This document shows, in pieces, positions 24,160 through 33,365 of a stretch of DNA of 64,000 nucleotides. The stretch covers positions 1-64,000 of the forward strand of contig JAQGPJ010000020.1 in NCBI GenBank assembly GCA_028293125.1, given 5' to 3'. The DNA is from Verrucomicrobiales bacterium (GTDB lineage Bacteria; Verrucomicrobiota; Verrucomicrobiia; Verrucomicrobiales; V1-33). Position 1 is the stretch's first letter; each line of letters begins with the position of its first letter. A program made the position numbers and the translations under genes. The notes below the pieces were generated by a model. That model made no database searches and was not told where the DNA came from. It worked only from the letters and a program-made list of their open reading frames with translations.

Positions 24160-26232
24160 ATGGTCATTCTGATCGCCAGTGACAAAACCAGAGTGCGCCG
24201 GGGACTGGCCGACCGCCTGAGGGAGACGACCTGCCACCGGGTTCTGGCCGCCGCCTCCGTGGCGGAGATGGAGGCGCTGCCCGGTCGGGAAGGAGCGCTG
24301 GATCTGCTGGTTTTCTCTCCGGTTTTCTCCGAATCCGGCAAAGAGGCCCGGGCACGCCTGCGCACCCGGTTTCCCGGTCTCCGGACCTTGGTGCTGGACG
24401 ACCGGACACCGCTGGAGCAGTCCGTGGCCATGCTGATGCAGTGGGTGGGCGCGGATCCGGGTGCCGGGGACTATGAGAATGAGGCGGCGGCGGAAACGGC
24501 GGCGGAAGGCACTGCTCCCGCGCCGGACAGGCCGGTGGAGGAGGACAGGTGCGGATGGCATCCGGCGGAAACAGCCGGAGCGCCGGCGGACACGGAGCCG
24601 CCGGGGCTGAACGAAAAAGATCCGTCCGGCGGGGAGGCCATCCCGGTCGGCGGGGAGGCCCGCGGCGGTCCTGTCCCCTTGTCGCTCGGAGATTATGAAC
24701 TCCAGGAACTGATGGAGTCCACGGGGACCACCCTGATATACCAGGCGCTGCAGCTGTCCGTGCGCCGGACCGTGGTTCTGGAGTGCCTGCGCCCGGAGCT
24801 GTGCGCCGATCCCATGGCCGCGAAAAATTTCCGCCGGATGGTGCGGGCCCGCGCGCTGGTGTCCCATCCGGTGATTGCGGCCGTTTACGAAGCCCGGGAG
24901 ACGGGTGACATCCTTTTCTGCGCCTATGAGCTGATTCCCGGGAAAAGCCTGCCGGTGCTGGCGGCGGAGGGCCGGCATTTCCCCCAGCAGGTGCTGCTGT
25001 CGCTGCTGCGGGCGGCGGCGGAGGCTATGGGGTGGATGGAGGATCACGGTATTCCGCACCTGCCTGTCAGGCCTGAGCATCTGTTCCTGGGACCTGGCCA
25101 TACCCCCCGCATGCAGAACCTGGCCTCCTGCCCAGAGGAGGAAAGTGCCGGATTCATGACGGAAACCATGGCCAGGCTGGCGTCTACCTGCCAGCGTCTC
25201 TCCGAGCCGCGCAGCGCCCGCACGCGGGAGCTGGCCCATGTGGCGGGGCTGATGCGCTCCCCCGGTCCGCACGGCATTCAGACGTGGAAGGCTTTGGCCC
25301 GCGAGGCCCGGAATGCCCTGCACCGGCTGGCGGACGCGCATACGGACCACGCCGCGGCGGGCTTTGGCTCCATCACCCAGGTGGAGCGGCGCTGGCTGAA
25401 GCGTTTCCTCGGCTGGACCGCCGCCGCCGCGGCACTGCTGGCCGGCATGGCGTGGGGGGTGATGGAATGGCGCCGGTCCTCGCGGGCCAAAGTCCGCAAC
25501 CTCGACGGATGGGTGAAAATCCCCGCCGGACCCTTCCTTTTCCGCGATGGGAAGCCGGTGGATCTTGCGGAGTTTTGGATCGGACGCTATGAGGTCACCT
25601 TGGCGCAGTATGCCGACTTTCTGGAATCCCTGCCGCAGGGCGTTCCCACCCGCTGCGACCACGTGGACCAGCCTCCCGGCAAAACCTCGCACGAGCCTCC
25701 GGACTGGAGCCGGATTCTCAAGGAAGCCCGCCGGGCCGGCAGCTGGCAGGGCCATCCCCTGACGCTGAACAGCCCGGTTTTCAATGTGGACTGGTGGGAC
25801 GCCTGGGCCTACACCCAATGGCGGGGGGTCCGCCTGCCCACGGAGCAGGAATGGGAAAAGGCCGGCCGGGAGCCGGATGGCCGGGCGTGGCCTTGGGGCA
25901 ATGAGCCCAATCCCAAACGGGCCAACACCGGCGGGAATGCCGCCGCCCCGGCCGGAGTGGACGGTCACGCTTGGTGGTGCGATGTCGACGCCATGCCGGA
26001 GGACCGCAGCGCCAGTGGCGTGGTGGGCTTGGCGGGGAATGTGGCGGAGTGGACCTCCACCCTGCTGCCGGACCCGGATGTGCCCGATGTGGAGATGCCG
26101 GTTTACCGGGGAGGGGATTTTCACCAGACCTCGCCTGTGCCCTTGAATGCCGGCCCTTGGCTGGCAAAGATGCCCCTCCACGCCAAACCCTTCATCGGTT
26201 TCCGCACCGCCTCCTCAAAGGAGATGCCCTGA
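24160..26232 (+). CDS. receiver-like / pseudokinase / FGE-sulfatase-like fusion protein
   Basis: The 690-residue protein has four parts. Residues 1-105 (MVILIASDKTRVRRGLADRL) resemble a CheY-type receiver fold but lack a clear phospho-Asp. After an acidic Ala-rich linker, about 175-340 look like a Ser/Thr kinase (YELQELMESTGTTLIYQALQ, VVLECLRPELCADP) with degenerate catalytic motifs: HLPVRPEHLFL replaces HRD. A single helix follows near 430 (FLGWTAAAAALLAGMAWGVM). The C-terminal part is an FGE/SUMF1-type domain (IPAGPFLF; IGRYEVTLAQYADFLE; RLPTEQEWEKAG; GNVAEWT; FIGFRTAS) lacking the two copper-site cysteines of true FGE. The N-half is probably a cytosolic pseudo-enzyme sensor with the FGE-like domain outside. 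A TTG overlapping the preceding stop (24130) is an alternative start. Confidence 0.8.
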   Translation: MVILIASDKTRVRRGLADRLRETTCHRVLAAASVAEMEALPGREGALDLLVFSPVFSESGKEARARLRTRFPGLRTLVLDDRTPLEQSVAMLMQWVGADPGAGDYENEAAAETAAEGTAPAPDRPVEEDRCGWHPAETAGAPADTEPPGLNEKDPSGGEAIPVGGEARGGPVPLSLGDYELQELMESTGTTLIYQALQLSVRRTVVLECLRPELCADPMAAKNFRRMVRARALVSHPVIAAVYEARETGDILFCAYELIPGKSLPVLAAEGRHFPQQVLLSLLRAAAEAMGWMEDHGIPHLPVRPEHLFLGPGHTPRMQNLASCPEEESAGFMTETMARLASTCQRLSEPRSARTRELAHVAGLMRSPGPHGIQTWKALAREARNALHRLADAHTDHAAAGFGSITQVERRWLKRFLGWTAAAAALLAGMAWGVMEWRRSSRAKVRNLDGWVKIPAGPFLFRDGKPVDLAEFWIGRYEVTLAQYADFLESLPQGVPTRCDHVDQPPGKTSHEPPDWSRILKEARRAGSWQGHPLTLNSPVFNVDWWDAWAYTQWRGVRLPTEQEWEKAGREPDGRAWPWGNEPNPKRANTGGNAAAPAGVDGHAWWCDVDAMPEDRSASGVVGLAGNVAEWTSTLLPDPDVPDVEMPVYRGGDFHQTSPVPLNAGPWLAKMPLHAKPFIGFRTASSKEMP

Positions 26233-26274
26233 TTTTTTCCTCCGCCATTTCCCCGATCTTTTATACGCCCCGCC

Positions 26275-27156
26275 ATGCGCCCGCTTTTTCTTGTACTTTT
26301 CGGATGGGTCACCGCCGTTCTCCTGCCCTCCGCCTCTGCCCAGCTGAAGGTGGAGCTGTCCATGGACCGTGACAGCTACGTCTCCTTGGAGACCATCACG
26401 GCCACCGTCACCGTCACCAACAACGTTGGCAAGGACGTGGTGCTGGGCGGTCCGAGCGAAACCAGTTGGCTGGATTTCCAGATCAGCACCAGCGCTGGGG
26501 AGCCGGTGTCCCCGCTGCGCCCGGTGGCGGTGGCGCCTCTGATGATCCGCAACGGGGAGAGCCTGAAGCGCAAGTTCAGCCTCGACAAGCACTACTACCT
26601 CAGTGACTCCGGCAAATATCTCCTGCGCGCCGCCGCCTATTTCCCGGAACTCCAAAAATACAACCTCTCCCCGCCCAAAGCCTTCATGGTGCAGGAGCCC
26701 CGCCGCGCCACTTGGGAGGAGGTCTTCTCCGTGCCGGACACCGCCGGAGTCCCCGGCGGCTACCGCAAGTACCAACTCTTCACGGTCAACGATCTGGACA
26801 AATCCTGGATTTATTACTCCCTGATCGATGAGACCAACCAGCTGGTGCTGAGCCGGGCACCCCTTGGCGAGTTTGTTCCCGACCGGGTGCTGCAGCCGGT
26901 GGTGGACCGCAACAAGCGCCTGAACCTCATCTATCAGAGCACGCCCTCCCTCTACACCTATCAGCAGCTGGATCCAGGCGGGCAGGTGACCGCCCTGAAA
27001 TTCTATTCCGTGTCCAAGGGCATCCCCAAGCTGATCAAGGAGGCTGATGGTGCCACCGCCATCATGGGCGGCGCAATTTATGATCCCGCAGCGGAGGCGC
27101 GGAAAAAGACCGCGGTGCGCAAACTCTCCGACCGGCCCGGCGGATTGACTGAATAA
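26275..27156 (+). CDS. secreted protein of unknown function
   Basis: The 293-residue protein has a signal peptide ending LPSASAQ. The first mature domain (LKVELSMDRDSYVSLETITA then TVTVTNNVGKDVVLGGP) is an Ig-like beta sandwich of the type found in intracellular-protease-inhibitor-like and CARDB modules. The remainder (YRKYQLFTVNDLDKSWIYYS; NLIYQSTPSLYTYQQLDPGG) is unrecognised. It follows the fusion protein by 42 bases, so it may belong to the same transcript. Confidence 0.72.
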   Translation: MRPLFLVLFGWVTAVLLPSASAQLKVELSMDRDSYVSLETITATVTVTNNVGKDVVLGGPSETSWLDFQISTSAGEPVSPLRPVAVAPLMIRNGESLKRKFSLDKHYYLSDSGKYLLRAAAYFPELQKYNLSPPKAFMVQEPRRATWEEVFSVPDTAGVPGGYRKYQLFTVNDLDKSWIYYSLIDETNQLVLSRAPLGEFVPDRVLQPVVDRNKRLNLIYQSTPSLYTYQQLDPGGQVTALKFYSVSKGIPKLIKEADGATAIMGGAIYDPAAEARKKTAVRKLSDRPGGLTE

Positions 27157-27290
27157 ATTCCCGTCCCGCATCGCTCAGGACCGCCTTTCCGTTAAAAAGG
27201 CAAATCCAACCCCCCCGGGGAATTGCGTTACAGCCGGAACTTGATTATCAAGCTCCGTAAAGTAACTTCCCTCAGCTTATCCCTCCCGCT

Positions 27291-27917
27291 ATGGCCTCAC
27301 TCCGTTCTTCAATCCGATCCGGGGTGTGCCGGGGTCTCCTTGCAGCGGTGGCCCTGCTCGCCTTCGCGGGCTCCGCCTCCGCCGCCAAATTCAGCCGCGT
27401 GGTGATCGACCCCGGCCATGGCGGCCACGATCTGGGCGGAAAGTTCGGATATCTCTATGAGAAGCATCTCGCGCTGGATGTCTCCCTGCGGCTGCAGCGG
27501 TATCTGCAGGCGAAGGGGATCACCACCACCCTGACCCGTCAGCGGGATGTCTTCATCCCGCTGGAGGACCGGCCCGCGGTGTCCAACGCCATTGCGAAGT
27601 CCATCTTCGTCAGCATCCACTTCAACTACGTCAGCTACGCCGGGCCCGCCGGCACGGAGACCTGGTACTATAGCGCCGCCGGCCAGCAGCTGGCCGCGCT
27701 GATTCAAAACCGGGTGGCTGCAGGATTGGGGACGCCGAACCGGGGGGTGAAATTCGCACGCTTCAAGGTGCTGCGTTCCTGCAGCATGCCGGCGGCCTTG
27801 GTGGAGGGGGGGTTCATCTCCACCAACAATGACCGGGCGCGGGTGCTGGATCCCCGCTACCGCCAACGTCTGGCGGAGCTGGTCGGCGAGGGCATTCTCG
27901 GCTACCGCCGGCAGTAA
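27291..27917 (+). CDS. N-acetylmuramoyl-L-alanine amidase (amidase_3)
   Basis: This 208-residue protein has a signal peptide (cleavage after ASA, before AKFSRV) and a complete zinc-dependent amidase_3 domain: VVIDPGHGGHD (zinc His), YEKHLALDVSLRL (zinc Glu), FVSIHFNYV (zinc His) and ALVEGGFISTNND (catalytic Glu). The family cleaves the bond between N-acetylmuramic acid and the peptide stem, typically during cell separation. No LysM or AMIN targeting domain is present, so targeting must come from a partner. The LptF/G gene follows after about 95 bases. Confidence 0.93.
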   Translation: MASLRSSIRSGVCRGLLAAVALLAFAGSASAAKFSRVVIDPGHGGHDLGGKFGYLYEKHLALDVSLRLQRYLQAKGITTTLTRQRDVFIPLEDRPAVSNAIAKSIFVSIHFNYVSYAGPAGTETWYYSAAGQQLAALIQNRVAAGLGTPNRGVKFARFKVLRSCSMPAALVEGGFISTNNDRARVLDPRYRQRLAELVGEGILGYRRQ

Positions 27918-28011
27918 ATTTCCCGGCCCTGCTCCCGTGGCGGACGGGGAGGATGACCACGCGTTCCGGATTGACAGCCGCGCCGCCCGCTGCTGGTTCT
28001 CCATCCGCTTT

Positions 28012-29223
28012 ATGTTCCGCATTTTTGACCGATACCTGGCCCGTCAGGTGATCGTGGCCACCCTGTTCTCGGTCACGGTGCTCAGCATGGTTCTGGTGCT
28101 GGGCCAGATCTTCAAAAAGCTGTTGGACAAACTGGTGGAGGGCATCCTGCCGCCCTCAGTCATTCTGAAATTTGTCGGCTACACCTTTCCGGGCTCCCTG
28201 TCGTTCACCGTGCCCTGGGGCATGCTGACGGCGGTGCTGCTGGTCTTCGGGCGGCTCTCGGCGGACAATGAGCTCATCGCCCTGCGCATGTCCGGACAAA
28301 GCCTGCGCCGCATCTGCGCTCCGGTGTTGGTGCTGGGGCTGCTGGGGTCGGGGCTCTGTTTTTGGATCAACACCACCGTGGCCCCCTTCGCCGTGGCCGA
28401 AGTGCGCAAAATCACCCAGCAGTCCCTCAGCGATCCGCAGTCCCTGCTGCAGCCGGACCGCATGATCGATGACCTGACCGGCTTTTTTATCTTCGCGGAG
28501 GACAGGGTGGGCGACAAGCTGAAGAATCTCCAGATCATCCAGCTGCAGAGCAGCAGCGGGGCGCGCCCGGAGAAGTTCTTCTTTGCCCGGGAGGGGGAGG
28601 TGGAGGCCGGCAATGTGCTCAAAACCCGCCGGATCGATATGAATCTGCAGCAGAACCTGATGATCCTGCGCGACTGGCCCGCGGAGGCTTCGCCCAAACA
28701 GGTGAAAGCCATGAATGAAAAGCAGCGGGCGGAGTACCAGGCGGAGCAGAAGGCAGGGCGCGAGGCGTTTCCCAGCGTCACCACGGCCATCACCGGCTCC
28801 AGTCCGGTGCCGGTGTCCTTGGAGAAGCTTTTTGCGCGCAGCGCCCGCATGAAGGTGGAGGGCATGACCATGACGCAGCTGCGGGCCGGCCTGAAGGACC
28901 GCAGGGCCCTGGCGGTGGACGGAGCCATCCCGCCGTCACACTCGGAAATGCTCACGGAGTTCAACCGCCGCATCAGCTTCTCGCTGGCCTGCTTCATCCT
29001 GTCGTTTGTGGGCATCTCCTTCGGCATCACCGCCCAGCGCCGGGAAACCTCCATCGGCTTTGTCCTCAGCCTGGCGGTGGGCATCAGCTACTTCGCCCTC
29101 ATCATGCTCGGCGGCATCTGGCAGAACTCCCCCGGCAAGTACCCGCAGCTGTGGGTGTGGCTGCCGAATGTGCTCTTCGGCATCCTCGGACTGGTGATGT
29201 TCCTCCGCCTACAACGCCGCTAG
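28012..29223 (+). CDS. LptF/LptG family LPS export permease
   Basis: The 403-residue protein has the LptF/G layout. Three N-terminal helices (DRYLARQVIVATLFSVTVLS; VILKFVGYTFPGSLSFTVPW; with ALRMSGQSLRRICAPVLVLG) are followed by a large periplasmic jellyroll region (about residues 120-300) and three C-terminal helices (FSLACFILSFVGISFGITAQ; SIGFVLSLAVGISYFALIML). LptF and LptG form the membrane part of the LptB2FG complex that extracts LPS. Only one such gene is here; its partner must lie elsewhere. The frame is open further upstream into the amidase gene, but the ATG at 28012 begins the family-typical start. It ends in TAG. Confidence 0.9.
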   Translation: MFRIFDRYLARQVIVATLFSVTVLSMVLVLGQIFKKLLDKLVEGILPPSVILKFVGYTFPGSLSFTVPWGMLTAVLLVFGRLSADNELIALRMSGQSLRRICAPVLVLGLLGSGLCFWINTTVAPFAVAEVRKITQQSLSDPQSLLQPDRMIDDLTGFFIFAEDRVGDKLKNLQIIQLQSSSGARPEKFFFAREGEVEAGNVLKTRRIDMNLQQNLMILRDWPAEASPKQVKAMNEKQRAEYQAEQKAGREAFPSVTTAITGSSPVPVSLEKLFARSARMKVEGMTMTQLRAGLKDRRALAVDGAIPPSHSEMLTEFNRRISFSLACFILSFVGISFGITAQRRETSIGFVLSLAVGISYFALIMLGGIWQNSPGKYPQLWVWLPNVLFGILGLVMFLRLQRR

Positions 29224-29325
29224 GACCGGGAGCTCCGGCTAAGGCTGAGGCATCGGCTGCCCTCCGGCATCCGCTCCCGTATTTCAGCCCGCTCCAGCTC
29301 CGATTTCAAATCTCAAATCTCCCCA

Positions 29326-30117
29326 GTGTCCGCCGACGCCCCTCCGCCCCGCCGCCCGCCGCCCTCCAAAGAGCGGCTGGACGCCGCCATGGCCTCGCGC
29401 GGACTGTGCGATTCCCGCGAGCAGGGCAAGCGTCTTATCCTCGCCGGCGGGGTGTTGGTCAATGACCGCCCGGCCGTCAAGCCGGGGCAGGCCGTCAAAG
29501 CGGATGACCTTATCACCGTCAAGGCCCGCCCCAAGTACGTCAGCCGCGGCGGATTGAAGCTGGAGGGCGCGCTGGCGGCCTTCGGCATCGATCCCACAGG
29601 CTGGACATGCCTGGATGCCGGTGCCTCCACCGGCGGCTTCACCGACTGCCTGCTGCAGCACGGCGCGGCCCGGGTGTATGCCTTCGACGTGGGCACCAAC
29701 CAGCTGGTCTGGAAGATCCGCACCGACCCCCGCGTGACCGCCCGCGAGCAGTTCAACCTGCGCCATCTCCAGCCCGCCAATGTGCCGGAGCCGGTGGACT
29801 TGGCGGTCTTCGACCTCTCCTTCATCTCCCTGACCCTCGTGATGCCCGCGGTCATGGCCGTGCTGCATCCGCACCACGGTTGTCTCGTCTGCCTGATCAA
29901 ACCCCAGTTCGAGCTCCAGCGCGGCGACATCGGCCCCGGCGGCATCGTCCGCGATCCCGCGCTTCATGAAAAAGCCGTGGAACGCATCCGCGCTTTCGTG
30001 GCCGGGCAGTGCCCCGGATTCCACTGGCGCGGCTGCATTCCCTCCCCCATCAAGGGCACGGACGGCAACACCGAGTTCCTGGCGTGGATCACGCGGGAGC
30101 CCGCCGGCCCGGAATGA
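29326..30117 (+). CDS. tlyA: TlyA family rRNA methyltransferase/hemolysin
   Basis: The 263-residue protein starts at a GTG. It has an S4 RNA-binding domain (KERLDAAMASRGLCDSREQG, VLVNDRPAVKPGQAV) and an FtsJ-like Rossmann methyltransferase domain (YVSRGGLKLEGAL; CLDAGASTGGFTDCLLQHGA; YAFDVGTNQL; FDLSFISLTLVMP; LIKPQFE). TlyA proteins 2'-O-methylate cytidines in 16S and/or 23S rRNA. The catalytic Lys-Asp-Lys-Glu-type residues (K in RGGLKL, D in FDLSFIS, K in LIKPQFE, E in NTEFL) are present. It is 102 bases downstream of the LptF/G gene in the same orientation. Confidence 0.92.
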   Translation: MSADAPPPRRPPPSKERLDAAMASRGLCDSREQGKRLILAGGVLVNDRPAVKPGQAVKADDLITVKARPKYVSRGGLKLEGALAAFGIDPTGWTCLDAGASTGGFTDCLLQHGAARVYAFDVGTNQLVWKIRTDPRVTAREQFNLRHLQPANVPEPVDLAVFDLSFISLTLVMPAVMAVLHPHHGCLVCLIKPQFELQRGDIGPGGIVRDPALHEKAVERIRAFVAGQCPGFHWRGCIPSPIKGTDGNTEFLAWITREPAGPE

Positions 30118-30163
30118 TATAGCCTGTTTGCTGTGAATGATTCAGCGCATCAATACTACTCTA

Positions 30164-31198
30164 TCACTTGACAGGCAGCGGAAAAACCGGCAGCCGGAAT
30201 TTACTGCGGTAGACGCCCGGAGTCACATGGGTCAGGCGGCGGAAGAGGCGGCGGAAGGAGGAGGGGTCCTCGTAGCCCACCTGAAAACTGATCTCATCGA
30301 TCGGAGTGACAGTGCGCTCCAGCCGGCGCTTGGCCTCCTCCACCCGGAGATGCTGCACATAGGTGATGGGCGGCAGGCCGGTGGCACGCGTGAAGCGGCG
30401 CTTCAGGGTTCTCTCCGGGAGTCCTGAGCGCCGCACGAGGTCCTCGACCGGACTGGCCACCGAGTAGTTGTCCGCCAGCCAGCTTTGAAGCCGGCGGACA
30501 ATTTCGTCCCCATGCTCCGTGGGAGGCGCGAATGGAATATAGGGTGCCTGTCCGTCGCGGTGCCATTGCAGCAGGAGGAATTTGGAGATGGCGTGCGCGG
30601 CGGCGGGTCCGACCTGTTTGGCGATGAGATACAGCACCAGATCGTGCCATGAGGCCGAGGCCCCGGACATCACAAACTCCTGCCTTGCGCCGGTGGCGAT
30701 GAGCACCTCCTCAAGGCGCAGGCGCACTTTGGGGAAGTTCCACTGGAATGTCCGGGTATAGGCCCAGTGCATGGTGGCATCCAGACCGTCGAGCAGTCCT
30801 GTCTCCGCGATCAGAAGCACGCCGGAGCAGGCCGAGCAGAGCATGGCGCCGCGGGCATGGTGGTGCCTCATCCAAGCCACGAGCTCCGGATGGCGGCCGC
30901 ACTGCCATTCGGCGTTCCCGGCCAGAATGGCGGACGCGATAATGATATTCGTGCGCTCCACTTTGCTGATCGGCCGTTGAACCTCGATGGGCAGGCCGCT
31001 GGCGGTGATCATGGGGCCTGCCTGAAGAGAGACGATCTCCACATCGAACGGCGGTTCCCGCGGCACCGCCGGATCGGCCGAACCCAGGAGAGCGAAGCTT
31101 TCAAGGACATCATAGAGTCCCGCCAGTGAGGAGATCACCATTTCGGGGATAGCCACCAAGCTGACGTGCAGACGCGGGGATTTTTTGGCTTGTGGCAT
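30164..31198 (-). CDS. GlxA-type AraC-family transcriptional regulator
   Basis: The 344-residue protein joins an N-terminal DJ-1/PfpI-like domain (LHVSLVAIPEMVISSLAGLY; GAMLCSACSGVLLIAETGLL, with a Cys at the nucleophile-elbow position) to a C-terminal AraC DNA-binding domain (PVEDLVRRSGLPERTLKRRF; TPIDEISFQVGYEDPSSFRR; LTHVTPGVYRSKF). This is the GlxA/FtrA regulator architecture; the amidase-like domain serves as a ligand sensor. It is divergently placed, 67 bases from the start of the methyltransferase pseudogene, which suggests it controlled that gene, and it remains intact while the target is interrupted. Confidence 0.92.
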   Translation of the reverse strand: MPQAKKSPRLHVSLVAIPEMVISSLAGLYDVLESFALLGSADPAVPREPPFDVEIVSLQAGPMITASGLPIEVQRPISKVERTNIIIASAILAGNAEWQCGRHPELVAWMRHHHARGAMLCSACSGVLLIAETGLLDGLDATMHWAYTRTFQWNFPKVRLRLEEVLIATGARQEFVMSGASASWHDLVLYLIAKQVGPAAAHAISKFLLLQWHRDGQAPYIPFAPPTEHGDEIVRRLQSWLADNYSVASPVEDLVRRSGLPERTLKRRFTRATGLPPITYVQHLRVEEAKRRLERTVTPIDEISFQVGYEDPSSFRRLFRRLTHVTPGVYRSKFRLPVFPLPVK

Positions 31199-31265
31199 AA
31201 ACGGACCGGATTTTGGCCGGTATGACTCTTACCCGCAGCTGTCCCGAATGCCATGGTGGGTTCCT

Positions 31266-32363
31266 ATGAAAACAGCCATGAACACCATATCCGATTCCCC
31301 GTCCAGCTCCATTGATGAATTCAGACTTCAGGCCTTTGTGAACCGCACCATGGGCGACCTCGCCGCCGGTTATGTGGGCGTGATGGTCAGCATCGGCCGG
31401 CAGCTCGGGCTCTATGAGGTCATGAACGGGGCGGGCCCGCTCACCTCCTTTGAAGTCGCCACCCGCGCCCATTGCGCCGAGCGTTATGTCCGCGAATGGC
31501 TCAACGGTCAGGTGGCGGGGTGCTATCTGATCTATCATCCCTCCAGCGCCGCCTACGAACTGCCGCCGGAGCAGGCCCTGGTGCTGGCGGACCGGAACAG
31601 TCCGGTTTACATCGCCCCCGCGTGGGAGGTGCCGGCGTCCATGTGGGCCGATCAGGCCAAAACCCTGGAGGCTTTCCGAAGCGGCGGGGGGGTGCCCTAG
31701 GACGGGCATGATGACCGGCTTTTCTGCGGGGTCGCCGCCTTTTACCGCAATGGCTACCGCAGCCAGCTGGTGCCGCACTGGCTGCCGGCATTGGATGGGG
31801 TCGTGGAGAAACTGACCAAGGGAGGCCGGGCCGCCGATATCGGCTGCGGTCACGGGCACTCCACGGTGGTGATGGCTCAGGCCTTTCCGCAGTCCGTGTT
31901 TTATGGTATTGATCCGCATCCATCGTCGGTGGCCGCGGCGCGGGAAAATGCCCGCGAAGCCGGCGTTGCGGACCGTGTGCAGTTTACGGCGCACACCGCG
32001 AAAACCTTTGCCGGGCGGGATTTGGACCTGGTGTGCTTCTTTGATTGTCTGCATGACCTCGGCGATCCCGTCGGCGCCGCTATCCAGGCCCGGAAAGCCC
32101 TTGCCCATGACGGCACGGTTCTGGTTGTTGAGCCTTTGGCGCGGGACCGGGTGGAGGACAATATCAATCCGGTCTCCCAGATCTATTACTGCGCCTCGAC
32201 GGCGCTGTGCTGCGCGCATTCGCTGTCCGAGGAGGTGGGATTGGCCCTCGGAGCCCAAGCTGGGGAGGCGCGGTTGAAGGCGGTTTTTGAGGAGGCCGGC
32301 TTCACACGGTTCCGGAAGGTGATGGAGACACCGTTCAATCTGATCCTGGAGGTCCGGAACTGA
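31266..32363 (+). pseudogene. class I SAM-dependent methyltransferase with in-frame amber
   Basis: Two halves lie in one frame, separated only by TAG at 31698-31700. The first half has an N-terminal winged-helix-like domain (FVNRTMGDLAAGYVGVMVSI; CAERYVREWLNGQVAGCYLI) and ends RSGGGVP. The second half continues DGHDDRLFCGVAAFYRNGYR, then the SAM-binding AADIGCGHGHSTVVMAQAFP, and ends FNLILEVRN. In this family, as I recall it, the break point reads GGVPW, so the TAG replaces a conserved Trp codon TGG. A single G-to-A change explains it. The gene is otherwise intact, with no frameshift, so the mutation is recent or the stop is read through. Confidence 0.85.
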
Positions 32364-32534
32364 ACGGCTGGGCGGAAACGGCGGACCCCAGAACTGGAAT
32401 GACAAACCACCCTTCCTCCAGTCAAACACGCGGAGCGGATGAGGCGGGCACGCGTTCGTCGCCATCCGCATCACGCACCATCCGGAGGCTGCGGGGAAGG
32501 GCAAAACAGCTGGGCGGACTGGTGATGATACAGT

Positions 32535-32826
32535 GGGCTCCACGCCGTGGACGCGGTGACCACCGGGCCCGATGCCATGATTGCCGTGGGTGAGGGAGGA
32601 GTAATCCGGCGATATCCCACCGCCTTGGCGGTGGTCACCACGCCGGTTAATCTGGAAATTGGACTGGATGCGCAACTGAAATGGTCCAGCCGGAAGGGGC
32701 ATGAAATACCTGATCAAGCACTCGGTGGAAGGGCAGAAGTGGGACGCGTGAATGGCAGTTCTGGCCGGCACCGGGAACACTATGACCTAGACCCAGGCCG
32801 CGGATCCGCCCCGGCAGTTTTTCAGG
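32535..32826 (+). pseudogene. remnant of a secreted-protein C-terminus
   Basis: From about 32535, one frame gives LHAVDAVTTGPDAMIAVGEG, like the AVGEGG blades of BNR-type repeats. From 32701 in another frame comes MKYLIKHSVEGQKWDA, TGA (32749-32751), MAVLAGTGNTMT, TAG (32788-32790), then TQAADPPRQFFRVKE. The last part matches the sandwich domain that ends many verrucomicrobial secreted proteins (consensus end like RFFRV), in which a T-W-T or similar often precedes the final strand. So the TAG again fits a former Trp. With a frameshift and two stops this is clearly dead. No other gene is recognisable in 32364-33057. Confidence 0.55.
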
Positions 32827-33057
32827 GTGAAGGAGCAATATAGGGAACGGAAGGGAAGGGAAGGGAAGAGGAAAGAAGGAAAAGAAAAGGCTGTGTGTGC
32901 TGACAGCTGCCAACGCTTTGCCCATTCCTGGATCCTATCAGCAAGCCAAGAGGTTACCGGTTCCGTCGGCCAAGGATATTCGGGTCTCTGGCGTGCCGGC
33001 GGGAAAGCCATTGAATTCCTGCCGATGACCGGGAAACTGCGGAATAATCTCGCACCT

Positions 33058-33327
33058 ATGCTGAACCTGCAGTTAAGACCTCCCGTTGCCCGGCGGCTGG
33101 AGGACTTGGCCCGCCGCACAGGCCGGACCACAGCGTATGATGCAGCCCGTGCGGTTGATGACAAGCTGCCCGGATTTAAAAAAGAGGGTCAGGAAGCCAA
33201 GGCTCCGGATCGCGATCCCGGCAGAATACAGCAGGCCATCACTGCTTTGAAGGATCTGCGCCGGGGCGTGATCAAACTCGGGGGAATGACGGTGCAGGAA
33301 ATGATAAACTCCGGCCGGGGCTCCTGA
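33058..33327 (+). CDS. putative ribbon-helix-helix antitoxin-like protein
   Basis: The 89-residue product starts MLNLQLRPPVARRLEDLARR, then TGRTTAYDAARAVDDKL. This is the beta-strand/helix/helix pattern of RHH (CopG/RelB-like) DNA-binding antitoxins, which bind operators as dimers. The C-terminal tail (GVIKLGGMTVQEMINSGRGS) may be the toxin-binding part. No toxin gene follows: the next gene is an unrelated membrane protein. The frame is open further upstream, but that sequence looks like the tail of the preceding remnant and a charged simple-sequence region (RERKGREGKRKEGKEK), so the ATG at 33058 is preferred. Confidence 0.6.
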   Translation: MLNLQLRPPVARRLEDLARRTGRTTAYDAARAVDDKLPGFKKEGQEAKAPDRDPGRIQQAITALKDLRRGVIKLGGMTVQEMINSGRGS

Positions 33328-33365
33328 GAGTTCTGTGCCCGCCCTGACTAGTTGCAGATCTTCTT

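Noticed and set aside
23938-26181. A 747-codon minus-strand frame opposite the FGE-like fusion gene
   Set aside because: The sense strand encodes recognised domains; the antisense product is Pro/Arg/Gly/His-rich without motifs.
28012-30117. Readthrough fusion of LptF/G and TlyA, which are in the same frame with no other stop between them
   Set aside because: The LptF/G protein ends at a normal family length at the TAG and the 34-codon linker looks non-coding; an open linker of this size is expected by chance at high G+C.
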